DNA of 30,774 nucleotides from an uncultured Microbacterium sp. (lineage in GTDB: Bacteria > Actinomycetota > Actinomycetes > Actinomycetales > Microbacteriaceae), in the NCBI GenBank assembly GCA_937988695.1, contig CALKHM010000288.1, forward strand, positions 1-30,774. The letters are read 5' to 3'. This document shows positions 16,180 through 25,338 of the stretch, in pieces. The notes under the pieces were generated by a model that was given only the letters and a program-made list of their open reading frames with translations, did no database searches and was not told where the DNA came from. How positions within the stretch are numbered: position 1 is the stretch's first letter; every line of letters begins with the position of its first letter. A program made the translations under genes and the position numbers.

Positions 16180-17016
16180 CTACATCTCCTCGTGCGTGTC
16201 GGGGTCGAAGTCCGCGCGGATCCGGCCGCGCTCCAGCCCGGACAGCGACGCGAGGTCGGCGTCGGTGAGCGTGAAACCGAACACGTCGGCGTTCTCGCGC
16301 TGGCGACCCGCATGCGCGGATTTCGGGATCGGGATGGAGCCCAGCTGCGTGTGCCACCGCAGCACCGCCTGCGTCGGAGTGACCCCGTGGGCGGCCGCGA
16401 CGTCGGCGACGATCGGCTCGGCCAACAGCTCGGTGCGGCGCGCGAGCGGGCTCCAGCTCTCGGTGCGGATGCCGTGCTCGGCATGGAACGCGCGCAGCGC
16501 GGCCTGCGGGAAGTACGGATGCAGCTCGACCTGGTTCACGGCCGGGGTCACGCCGGTCTCGTCGATCAGGCGGGTGAGCATCTGTTCGGTGAAGTTCGAG
16601 ACGCCGATCGAACGCACCACCCCCTCCTCGCGCAGCCGAATCATTGCCCGCCAGGTGTCCAGGTATCTGTCGACGCTGGGGTTCGGCCAGTGGATGAGGT
16701 ACAGGTCGATGCGATCCAGGCCCAGACGCTCCAGCGAGCCGCGGGCACTGGCGAGAGCCTCGTCGTACCCGTGATCGCGGCCAGGGATCTTCGTGGTCAC
16801 GAAGATCTCCTCCCGGTCGACGCCGCTGCGGCGCACCGCCTCGCCGACCTCGGCCTCGTTCTCGTAATTGACAGCGGAGTCCAGAAGCCGATAGCCGACC
16901 GAGAGCGCGCTGGCGACGGCATCCACTCCCTCGTCGCCGGTGAGCGCATACGTGCCCAGTCCGAGCCGAGGAAGCTCCGCGCCGTCGTTCAGGGTCACTG
17001 TGGGGATCGTGGTCAT
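16180..17016 (-). CDS. Aldo/keto reductase (AKR5-like, 2,5-diketogluconate reductase type)
   Basis: A 278-aa NADPH-dependent aldo/keto reductase. The catalytic tetrad is visible: Asp in LLDSAVNYENE, Tyr in the same NYENE, Lys in FVTTKIPG and His in LYLIHWPNP. Family signatures IGVSNF, NQVELHPY and the C-terminal IPIPKSA NADPH-binding motif are intact. The true substrate is not predictable. ATG 17016 begins MTTIPTVTLNDGAELPRLGLG, the conserved first strand; upstream in-frame codons are in the divergent promoter region. It is divergent from the acyl-CoA-synthetase-like gene, with 46 bp between starts, so their promoters overlap. Confidence 0.92.
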   Translation of the reverse strand: MTTIPTVTLNDGAELPRLGLGTYALTGDEGVDAVASALSVGYRLLDSAVNYENEAEVGEAVRRSGVDREEIFVTTKIPGRDHGYDEALASARGSLERLGLDRIDLYLIHWPNPSVDRYLDTWRAMIRLREEGVVRSIGVSNFTEQMLTRLIDETGVTPAVNQVELHPYFPQAALRAFHAEHGIRTESWSPLARRTELLAEPIVADVAAAHGVTPTQAVLRWHTQLGSIPIPKSAHAGRQRENADVFGFTLTDADLASLSGLERGRIRADFDPDTHEEM

Positions 17017-17062
17017 GATTCCATCCTGCCGCGCGCACGCGCGCAGGGGTAACCTCACCGGC

Positions 17063-18769
17063 ATGAGCACGATCTCACCCGAAGACGTCGCGCGCCGACG
17101 CGAGGCGCTCGAGCGCAGCCTGGGCGCGTGGCGCCCCCGCACCCTCGCCTCGGCTTTCGACGACGCGGTGGCCCGATTCCCCGACCGGCCGTACGTGATC
17201 ACGGATGCCACGACCCTGACCTATGCGCAGGTCGCGGAGCAGTCACGGCGGGTGGCTGCCGGCCTCATCGCCCTCGGCGTGCGTCGTGGCGACCGCGTCG
17301 CGATGCTCGTCGACAATCGTGTGGACTACCCGGTGCTGAAGTTCGCGATCGCCCGCACCGGCGCGATCGCGGTGGCGCTGAACTACTCGTATCGCGGTGA
17401 GGAGATCGTGCAACGGCTTGCGCAGGCCGGCGCATCCGTGCTGATCAGCATCGACGCGTCGACGGCCACCGACTTCCTCGCCGTGTTCGACGAGCGGTTC
17501 GACGGCTGGGACGCGAACGCCGGCGACGACCTGCATTCCGACGACGCGCCGACCCTGCGCCGGATCGTGCTCGTCGAAGACGGCTGGCGCGACGGCGCGC
17601 TGACGATCCCTGCGCTCGCCCAGCGCGGCGATGTGCAGGCGGTGGATGCGGCATCAGCGGGCGTGAGCGCCGACGACGTGGCCGACATCGTGTTCACGTC
17701 GGGCACGACCGGTCATGCGCTGGGCGCCGAGCTCACGCACGACATGCTGCTGCGCAGCGCGTACGGTTCGGCGTACCACCGCGCGTTCGACGACGGCTGG
17801 CGGATCGGGTTCGCGCTGCCGCTGTATCACGTGTTCGGCTACGTCGAGGGAATGCTGGCGGCCATGTTCGTGTCGGGCGCGATCGTGCCGCAGCGCGTGT
17901 TCAACCCGCGCACGACGCTCGAGCAGATCCAGCGGCACCGCATCAACGAGGTGCTGTTCGTACCGACCATGACCGTGGCCGTGGTCGATCAGGCCGTCAA
18001 GGGGAGCTTCGACCTCTCCAGCCTGCAGTCGGTGTTCTCCGCGGCCGCACCCGCACCCGTCTGGCTCTGGAAGCGGGTGATGACCGATCTGAACCCCGAG
18101 ATGATCTTCACCGGATACGGCCAGACCGAGGTCTCGGCCGCGACCGCGCTCACCCACCCGGGAGACACGATCGAGACGGTGTCGGCGGTCGTCGGGGCGT
18201 TCAAGCGCGGAGGCCTTGCCGCCACCGACGCCTCGGGGCTGCTGGCCGAATACCGTACGGTCGACCCGTTCGACGGGCACCCGCTGCCCGACGGCGCGGA
18301 AGGGGAGCTCGTGGTGCGCGGCCCGCAGGTGACCCGCGGATACGTCGGAGAAGATGCGCCGGCGGCGCTGGATGCCGACGGCTGGCTTCGCACCGGCGAC
18401 CTCGGCGTCGTCGACGAGCACGGCTACATCCGCCTGCGCGGGCGCAGCAAGGAGCTCTTCAAGGTCGGCGGCGAGCTGGTCGCCCCGAGCGAGGTCGAGC
18501 AGGTGCTCAGCGGCGCCGACGGGGTCAGCCAGGTGTACGTCGCCGGCATCCCCGACGAGCGCTACGGTGAGGTCGGCTGGGCATGGGTCGTGCCGGCCGA
18601 GGGAGCGCAGCTGGACGCGCGGGCGCTCGTCGCCCACGCCCGAGCGCATCTTGCCCCGTTCAAGGTGCCCCGCGGGATCACGTTCGCAGCCGTCGAGGAT
18701 CTCCCGATGACCACGACCGGGAAGATCCAGAAGTACCTGCTGGTGGCCTCGATGACGGACCGCCGCTGA
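17063..18769 (+). CDS. Long-chain acyl-CoA synthetase-like AMP-binding enzyme (FadD type)
   Basis: A 568-aa ANL-superfamily adenylating enzyme. Motifs are A3 (TSGTTGHALGA, 212-222), A5 (GYGQTE), A7 (GWLRTGD), A8 (GRSKELFKVGGELVAPSEVE) and A10 with the catalytic Lys (TTTGKIQK, K554). It probably activates a carboxylic acid as acyl-adenylate and acyl-CoA. Oddly, the A3 loop lacks the usual Pro-Lys (consensus TSGTTGxPKG), having Ala-Leu instead, which may weaken pyrophosphate binding. The rest looks active. The ATG at 17063 has a TAACCT -10 box 7 nt upstream, giving a leaderless mRNA. A F420/NADP-reductase-like gene follows 41 bp downstream. Confidence 0.88.
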   Translation: MSTISPEDVARRREALERSLGAWRPRTLASAFDDAVARFPDRPYVITDATTLTYAQVAEQSRRVAAGLIALGVRRGDRVAMLVDNRVDYPVLKFAIARTGAIAVALNYSYRGEEIVQRLAQAGASVLISIDASTATDFLAVFDERFDGWDANAGDDLHSDDAPTLRRIVLVEDGWRDGALTIPALAQRGDVQAVDAASAGVSADDVADIVFTSGTTGHALGAELTHDMLLRSAYGSAYHRAFDDGWRIGFALPLYHVFGYVEGMLAAMFVSGAIVPQRVFNPRTTLEQIQRHRINEVLFVPTMTVAVVDQAVKGSFDLSSLQSVFSAAAPAPVWLWKRVMTDLNPEMIFTGYGQTEVSAATALTHPGDTIETVSAVVGAFKRGGLAATDASGLLAEYRTVDPFDGHPLPDGAEGELVVRGPQVTRGYVGEDAPAALDADGWLRTGDLGVVDEHGYIRLRGRSKELFKVGGELVAPSEVEQVLSGADGVSQVYVAGIPDERYGEVGWAWVVPAEGAQLDARALVAHARAHLAPFKVPRGITFAAVEDLPMTTTGKIQKYLLVASMTDRR

Positions 18770-18810
18770 CGTGCGGGAATGCTTCGCGGCATCCTGCGTT
18801 GGTGCTTGAC

Positions 18811-19446
18811 ATGACCACTGTGGGAATCATCGGAGCAGGAAACATCGGCAGCACCCTCGCCACGGGCCTGGTGGCGCGGGGCTATGACGTCGTGATCGCG
18901 AACTCGCGCGGGCCCGAGACGCTGGCCGACGTCATCGCGCCGCTGGGCGGCAGGGCTCGTGCGGCCACCGCAGCCGAGGCGGCCGAGGCCGCCGACTGGG
19001 CGATCGTGACGGTGCCGCTGAAGGCGCTGGGCGACATCCCCGTCGAGCCGCTGGCCGGCAAGATCGTGCTGGACACCTGCAACTACTACTGGGAGCGCGA
19101 TGGGCACATCCCCGCCCTCGATCAGAAGCAGACGACGACCTCGCAGCTCATGCAGCAGCATCTGCCGACATCGAAGGTCGCGAAGGCGTTCAACCACATC
19201 CGCTCGACCGAGATCCTGACCGACGGCACCTCCGCCGGCACCGCGGGCCGGCGCGCCCTGGCCACCGCGGGCGACGACGCGGATGCCGTGGCCCACGTCA
19301 CCGCGCTGTACGACGAGTTCGGCTTCGACACCGTGAACATCGGTCCGCTCGCCGAGAGCTGGCGCGTCGAGCGCGACCAGCCCGCCTACGTCGTGCGGCA
19401 GAACGTCGACGAGCTGCGCGCGAACCTCGCCCGCGCGACGCGCTGA
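18811..19446 (+). CDS. NADPH-dependent F420 reductase-like NAD(P)-binding protein
   Basis: A 211-aa single-domain Rossmann protein. The dinucleotide motif GIIGAGNIGSTLA (5-17) is followed by VVIANSRGPETL, whose Asn-Ser-Arg end of the second strand suits NADP(H) phosphate binding as in F420H2:NADP+ oxidoreductase and related proteins. Further family features are VPLKAL, LDTCNYY and VAKAFNHI. Whether it uses F420 cannot be decided here. It lacks a second dehydrogenase domain, normal for this family. ATG 18811 begins the first strand. It may be read with the AMP-binding gene upstream, which ends 41 bp before it. Confidence 0.85.
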   Translation: MTTVGIIGAGNIGSTLATGLVARGYDVVIANSRGPETLADVIAPLGGRARAATAAEAAEAADWAIVTVPLKALGDIPVEPLAGKIVLDTCNYYWERDGHIPALDQKQTTTSQLMQQHLPTSKVAKAFNHIRSTEILTDGTSAGTAGRRALATAGDDADAVAHVTALYDEFGFDTVNIGPLAESWRVERDQPAYVVRQNVDELRANLARATR

Positions 19447-19460
19447 GGGCGAAGCGCTGA

Positions 19461-19508
19461 CGATCGTGTCGGGCCGGCGCACGAGAGCGCGGCGGCCCGA
19501 CACGATCG
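19461..19508. terminator. Bidirectional hairpin terminator between convergent genes
   Basis: CGATCGTGTCGGGCCG (19461-19476) pairs perfectly with CGGCCCGACACGATCG (19493-19508), a 16-bp stem with a 16-nt loop. It sits between the stops of the F420-reductase-like gene and the 615-aa gene, where a shared terminator is expected. There is no clear T-tract. The loop contains a motif (CGCACGAGAGCGCGG) also found in the gap after pgi. Confidence 0.65.
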
Positions 19509-19516
19509 CGCGGAGG

Positions 19517-21364
19517 TCAGCGGATCACGGTCGGGTGGTACTCCTGCAGGGTGAAGTCGATCCCCGTCACGATGCCCTTCCCCGTGGGATTCGAACGCTT
19601 GACCACCCGCGCGATCAGGTCGGGGTCGACACGCAGGTGCGACGCGACCTCCCCTGTGGGCGCCTCGACGGCGGCGACGGCGCTGACTGCCCCGACGGCG
19701 GCACCAGCGACTCCCTCGACAGCACTGGCGGCGGCGGCCCCACCGACGCCCCCGGCTCCACCGACGACGAGGTTGCGATCGGCGAGCACGCGCCGCAACC
19801 CGCCGACCTCCTTCGGCGGCAGCGGCTGCGGGTTCAGGGCCACGGCATCGGCATCGCCGCGCGACACCGGACGCACGGCATCCTTCACCGCCCCGGAGAG
19901 CAGCGGCGTCTGCAGCACGAACCGGTCTTTCGGGGCCTGCTTGTGCACGGTGATCGTGCCGTCCCAGCCGTCGGGTTCGGCGGAGACTTCGTCGGCGGCA
20001 CCGCGCCACACCTGGCCCTTCGCCAGTGAGACCCGCACGGTCAGCGGGGCATCGATGGCGACCTCCACCAATCGATACCGGCGCCGGCAGGTCGTGTCGT
20101 CGTCCGTCGCCCACAGCGCGCCGAGGCGTCCGACGGGCCGGTCGGTGGGGAACATCCCCGGTCCGCTGCTGACCGGAGTGGTCACCTCGATCGCGAGATC
20201 GCTCACACGGCCCGCGAACTGCGAGAGCAGGCGGCGCGTCTGCTCGGTCCCCAGCAGCGAGACGATGCGGGACGCCTTGGCCTGACGTAGCTCGTCGACC
20301 GCCGCCGGGCGTTCGGTGGGTGCGAGCCGCAGCAACGCCCGGTCGAACAGCCCGGTTCCGACCGGCGACCCGACCTCGGTGGCTACGCGCGGCACGGCCG
20401 CCTGCGCCAGGGGTGTCATATCGGCCGAGAGCGACGCCGTGGCCGCCGCCGGCACGACGGCCACCGACGGCAGGGATGCACCGGCGAGCACGGTGCTGGA
20501 CAGGTGCGACAGGTCGGCGAGCTGCTGGGCGATCGGCATCCCCGGGGATCCCAGAGTCGCCGGCCAGTGCACCTCGCCCTCGATGATGCCCGTGCGTTCG
20601 TAGCCGTGCGCGGTCAGCAGCATGCCGAGCCGATCGGCGGGCGCACTCGCGAAGCCTGGGAACGATTGCGCGTGCAGGGTCCCGCTGTGGCCGTCCAGCT
20701 GATCGACCACGACGTCGAGGTACCAGTAGCCCTCCTCGGCGAGCCGGCTCAACTCGGCGTTCAGCGGGCCGAGCGCCTGGTTCACGACCGAGACGAAGTC
20801 CGCCGCTGCGACGAGCTTCTCGACCTTGTCGATCCAGTCCGTTCCCGAGATCCAGGCGAACACGTCGTTGAGGAAGAACGCGATGTCGGCGATGAGGTTC
20901 TCCGGCCGGATGTGCGGCGAGAGCACGCGCGCGTGCGACAGCCCGGTCGCCGACAGCGGCCCCGTCATCGGCGGGATGTCGAGCACGTAGGAGAACGACA
21001 GCCCGAACGAGATCGACAGCGCCGGATCGGCCCAGCGTCCGGCAGCCGTCGGCTGCGTGGAGTGGGCTCGGATCGTGTTCGTGCCGGTGGTCACCGACAC
21101 CACGACGTCACCGTTGCCGTCGCGATCGATGGAGTACGACAGGTCTCGCGCGATCGACACGCCGACGTCGTACAGCGTGAATCCGCGCGCGATGAGGTCT
21201 CCCGTCCCGAGGAAGGCGACGAGCTCCGCCTCCAGTTGCGGCCGGTAGTCCGACCACGCCTGTCCGAGGGCGAGGTCGAGCACCCCGCCGAAGAAGTCGA
21301 CGGGTGTGACTTTTCCGTCCGATGATGTGGCAAGGCCGATGCCTCCGCCGATGGGCAGCCCCAT
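19517..21364 (-). CDS. Large protein of unknown function with LNPQPLPPK motif (615 aa)
   Basis: I do not recognise this 615-aa protein. Features in order are a Gly-rich start (GLPIGGGIGLA), a DRDGNGD stretch (residues 80-86) that fits a DxDxNxD calcium-binding loop, then an alpha/beta region with Trp-rich DVFAWISGTDWIDKVEK. Residues about 300-350 are Ala/Val-rich, followed by a predicted beta segment (APLTVRVSLAKGQVW). The exact string LNPQPLPPK lies at 510-518 and a Gly/Ala/Val-rich zipper (533-567), able to insert in a membrane, follows. No signal peptide, cell-wall anchor or catalytic motif is visible. AAAGGAG precedes the ATG. The gene stands alone, divergent from pgi across a palindromic repeat, with a hairpin terminator at its end. 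Confidence 0.8.
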   Translation of the reverse strand: MGLPIGGGIGLATSSDGKVTPVDFFGGVLDLALGQAWSDYRPQLEAELVAFLGTGDLIARGFTLYDVGVSIARDLSYSIDRDGNGDVVVSVTTGTNTIRAHSTQPTAAGRWADPALSISFGLSFSYVLDIPPMTGPLSATGLSHARVLSPHIRPENLIADIAFFLNDVFAWISGTDWIDKVEKLVAAADFVSVVNQALGPLNAELSRLAEEGYWYLDVVVDQLDGHSGTLHAQSFPGFASAPADRLGMLLTAHGYERTGIIEGEVHWPATLGSPGMPIAQQLADLSHLSSTVLAGASLPSVAVVPAAATASLSADMTPLAQAAVPRVATEVGSPVGTGLFDRALLRLAPTERPAAVDELRQAKASRIVSLLGTEQTRRLLSQFAGRVSDLAIEVTTPVSSGPGMFPTDRPVGRLGALWATDDDTTCRRRYRLVEVAIDAPLTVRVSLAKGQVWRGAADEVSAEPDGWDGTITVHKQAPKDRFVLQTPLLSGAVKDAVRPVSRGDADAVALNPQPLPPKEVGGLRRVLADRNLVVGGAGGVGGAAAASAVEGVAGAAVGAVSAVAAVEAPTGEVASHLRVDPDLIARVVKRSNPTGKGIVTGIDFTLQEYHPTVIR

Positions 21365-21461
21365 GGTCCCGCTCCTTTCCAGACGGCCCGGTGCCGTCCT
21401 TAGGGAAGGAGAGGCCTGGTCGGCCCGCCGCGATACATCGGTGCCGTGCGGGTCCCGGCGT

Positions 21462-21547
21462 GTTCAGAACTCATCCAAATCCGGGCGCTGGTGCGTGGCT
21501 GGGGGCCAGGCCGGCTCCGCGCTGCCCGTTTTGGATGAGTTCTGAAC
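21462..21547. repeat. Palindromic intergenic element, CAGAACTC family, copy 2
   Basis: GTTCAGAACTCATCCAAA (21462-21479) and TTTGGATGAGTTCTGAAC (21530-21547) are perfectly complementary over 18 bp. After a short mismatch CGGGC and GCCCG also pair. The spacer is 50 bp. It shares the outer CAGAACTC and the following xxCCA(A/G)ATC layout with the element at 2129-2210. It lies between divergent genes, 97 bp from the start of the 615-aa gene and 79 bp from pgi, where a terminator is not needed. Confidence 0.8.
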
Positions 21548-21626
21548 GGCTGTCCTGCCGAGGGCAGCCTCGACGACGAGCGCACGGTCGTGCGTCGACC
21601 CGCGGGTGCGCACTACCGTGGGTAGC

Positions 21627-23303
<1,677 letters not shown>

Positions 23304-23511
23304 CGGCATCCGTCGCCGCACGCGCGGCCCGCCCGGCCGGCGCCACGCGGCCGGCGCCGCCGGCGCCCCGCGACGCGGCCGGCGCCCCGCGAGAGCGCAA
23401 CCGGCGGACGAGAGTGCGGCGTTTTCCCACTCCCTCGGCGGTCAGCTGCACCTTCGCGGGCGAGGGCGCGCGGCGGACGCCTGCACCTTCGCGGGCGAGA
23501 GCGCGGGGCGG
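23304..23511. repeat. Mosaic of short GC-rich direct repeats after pgi
   Basis: The 208-bp gap between pgi and the convergent DUF899 gene holds several direct repeats. CCGGCGCCCCGCGA occurs at 23360-23373 and 23379-23392. CTGCACCTTCGCGGGCGAG occurs at 23446-23464 and 23481-23499 (period 35). CCGGCGGACGAGAGTGCGG at 23401-23419 matches 17 of 19 bases of 19474-19492. It is followed by CGTTTTCCC, the only T-run in the gap. No gene is seen. Confidence 0.6.
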
Positions 23512-24198
23512 TCAGTCCACGGCCGGGCCGTACAGACGCGCGATGCCGGGAGAGTCGAACCATCGGTCGTAGGTCGACGACTGCGGCCAGCCGTCCGGGG
23601 AGTCCTGCCACTCCTCCTGACGCCCGTAAGGGAGCAGGTCGACCAGCGGGAAGGTGTGCGAGAGCTGCTCGGTCCCTCGGCCGTTCGTGTGCCAGGTGCG
23701 ATACACGCGGTCGCCGTCGCGCAGGAAGACATTCACCGCGAACCCGCCGTTCGGCGGGGCGTCGACTTCGGCGCCGAAGTCGCTGCCGGCGGTCGAGTAC
23801 CACTCCATCCGATTGCCGACCTTCCCGCGGTACGCGAGCGCCTCGTCGATCGGGCCCTGGGTCACGATCACGAACCGGGCATCGTAGGCCTCGAGGAACT
23901 CGAGCCGGTCGAACTGAGCCGTGTACCCCGTGCACCCCGGGCACTGCCAGGTGGCGCCGTCGCGCCACATGTGGTGGTACGTGATCAGCTGGGAGCGGCC
24001 CTCGAACACGTCGGACAGGCGGATCGGTCCGTCCTTGCCGACCAGCGTGTAGTCGGGCAGCTCCACCATCGGCAAGCGTCGGCGCTGCGCGGCGATGGCA
24101 TCCAGCTCGCGGGTCGCGGCCTTCTCGCGCACCCTCAGAGCGTCCAGCTCAGACTGCCATGTCTGCCGGTCGACGACCGGCGGGAGTGCAGTTCCCAT
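23512..24198 (-). CDS. DUF899 family thioredoxin-like protein
   Basis: A 228-aa protein of the DUF899 family, predicted to adopt a thioredoxin-like fold. Seen here are an N-terminal helical part (WQSELDALRVREKAATRELD), then VELPDYTLVG, ITYHHMWR, a CPGC pair in WQCPGCTGY where the active-site cysteines of the fold would lie, and FAVNVFLRDGDRVYRTWHTNGRG. Biochemical function of the family is not established. ATG 24198 is chosen for the strong GGAGGAG site just upstream and because the conserved part starts there. It is divergent from a TetR gene and both promoters overlap paired palindromes at 24212-24252, so the TetR protein is its likely regulator. Confidence 0.85.
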   Translation of the reverse strand: MGTALPPVVDRQTWQSELDALRVREKAATRELDAIAAQRRRLPMVELPDYTLVGKDGPIRLSDVFEGRSQLITYHHMWRDGATWQCPGCTGYTAQFDRLEFLEAYDARFVIVTQGPIDEALAYRGKVGNRMEWYSTAGSDFGAEVDAPPNGGFAVNVFLRDGDRVYRTWHTNGRGTEQLSHTFPLVDLLPYGRQEEWQDSPDGWPQSSTYDRWFDSPGIARLYGPAVD

Positions 24199-24211
24199 GG
24201 CTCCTCCAATG

Positions 24212-24252
24212 ATGTGTACGACGTTCACATGATATGTTGACAGCGTACACAT
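24212..24252. promoter_or_regulatory. Tandem TetR-type operators between DUF899 and tetR genes
   Basis: Site 1, ATGTGTACGACGTTCACAT (24212-24230), is a 19-bp palindrome with one mismatched pair. Site 2, ATGTTGACAGCGTACACAT (24234-24252), is a weaker palindrome with the same ATGT...ACAT ends. The outer halves also form a perfect 10-bp inverted repeat, GATGTGTACG (24211-24220) with CGTACACATC (24244-24253). Half-site consensus is ATGTGNACG. Site 2 includes TTGACA (24237-24242), a -35-like box toward tetR. Bound repressor would block both divergent promoters. Confidence 0.65.
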
Positions 24253-24284
24253 CACGTCTCGCCTGTCAAGATCCCGGAGGACGA

Positions 24285-24944
24285 ATGACCGACCGTGCCC
24301 GCGAGACGTACCATCACGGCGACCTGCGCAACGCGCTGGTGCAGGCTGGACTCGATCTGACCCGACGCGGCGGGCCGGAGGCTCTCGTGCTGCGCGACCT
24401 CACGCGCACGGCCGGGGTGTCGCCGAGCGCGGCCTACCGGCACTTCCCCGACCGCAACGGTCTGGTCACGGCGGTCGCCGCGCGTATCCAGGACGCCATG
24501 GCTCAGCGCATGACGGCCGCGGCGAGGACTCCGACGCCTTCAGGGCGCGAGCGGCTGCGCGCGGTCGGACTCGGATACATCCGGTTCGCGATCCACGAGC
24601 CGGGCTGGTTCCAGACCGCGTTCACGAGCATCGATGCAGCGCCATCCGACACGCCGATCCCCGCACCTCTGTCCGCTCTCGTGGGCGCCTTGGACGCGCT
24701 CGTCGCGGAGGGGTGCCTCTCACCGTCCGACCGCGCCGGCGCCGAATGGCCATGCTGGTCGGCCGTGCACGGGTTCGCGCTGCTCGCCCTGCACGGACCG
24801 CTGCGGCGCCTGGGCGAGAGCGAACGGGATGCCGCTGCGCAACGGACCGTCGACGCGATCATCGACGGGGTGCTCGGTGAGGCAGAGCCGCGGCATCCGT
24901 CGCGACGATCAGCGCAGCGAACGGACGGCACTGCATCTCGCTGA
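24285..24944 (+). CDS. TetR family regulator with WHG-type C-terminal domain
   Basis: A 219-aa regulator. The N-terminal helix-turn-helix is clear: YHHGDLRNALVQAGLDL, then RDLTRTAGVSPSAAYRHFPDRNGLV (about residues 34-58), the TetR DNA-binding signature. The C-terminal part with LRAVGLGYIRFAIHEPGWFQTAF resembles the WHG domain found in many such regulators, which senses an unknown ligand. GGAGG lies 6 nt before the ATG. Divergent from the DUF899 gene with the palindromic operators in between, consistent with self-regulation and control of its neighbour. The C-terminal 25 residues are Arg/Ser-rich and probably disordered. Confidence 0.88.
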   Translation: MTDRARETYHHGDLRNALVQAGLDLTRRGGPEALVLRDLTRTAGVSPSAAYRHFPDRNGLVTAVAARIQDAMAQRMTAAARTPTPSGRERLRAVGLGYIRFAIHEPGWFQTAFTSIDAAPSDTPIPAPLSALVGALDALVAEGCLSPSDRAGAEWPCWSAVHGFALLALHGPLRRLGESERDAAAQRTVDAIIDGVLGEAEPRHPSRRSAQRTDGTASR

Positions 24945-25002
24945 CGGCACGACCGGGACAGCACAACACCGCGCCACGCTGACGGCACGACCGGGACGGC
25001 AC
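24940..25002. repeat. 25-bp direct repeat pair
   Basis: GCTGACGGCACGACCGGGAC(A/G)GCAC occurs at 24940-24964 and 24978-25002, one mismatch, period 38. The first copy contains the tetR stop codon; the second ends 6 bp before the cupin stop. The pair fills a 64-bp gap between convergent genes. Confidence 0.7.
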
Positions 25003-25008
25003 CGCGCG

Positions 25009-25338
25009 TCAGGCGGCCTCGGTGCTCCGACGCAACAGCATCAGCATCATCCTCGACGGCTCGAGCGCACGCACCGAATGCGGGATGCGAGCGTCCAGAT
25101 GCAGGATGCCGCCGGGTCGCAGGTGCTTCGTGATGCCCTCGGCAGTGAACGTGAGGTGGCCGTCCAGGGCCTGCACCACGATCGGACCCGGCGCGGAATG
25201 CTCGGTCAACTCGGCATCCGTATCGAAGGCGAAGACGACGACGCGCACTCCGTCTGCCGACAGCGCGACCTGAGAGGTACGTCTGCCCGGCTCGACGGGC
25301 ACGAGTGCGTCGATGTTCTCGACGGCGGTGATTCCCAT
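25009..25338 (-). CDS. Small cupin-domain protein
   Basis: A 109-aa single-domain beta-barrel of the cupin_2 type. Cupin motif 1 is loosely seen as TEHSAPGPIVVQALDGHLTF and motif 2 as LRPGGILHLDARIPHSVRAL with its PG and P-H-S elements. Only one or two His ligands are visible (H in TEHSA, H in IPHSV), so metal binding is uncertain. Such proteins are often ligand sensors or small enzymes. ATG 25338 begins MGITAVENIDALV; GGTGG lies just upstream. It is convergent with the tetR gene and no partner gene is adjacent. Confidence 0.8.
   Translation of the reverse strand: MGITAVENIDALVPVEPGRRTSQVALSADGVRVVVFAFDTDAELTEHSAPGPIVVQALDGHLTFTAEGITKHLRPGGILHLDARIPHSVRALEPSRMMLMLLRRSTEAA

Noticed and set aside
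19584..19602. GTGGGATTCGAACGC resembles the T-arm of a tRNA read on the opposite strand
   Set aside because: It lies inside the 615-aa coding region (residues KRSNPTGKG). No acceptor stem, anticodon arm or matching D-arm can be found around it.
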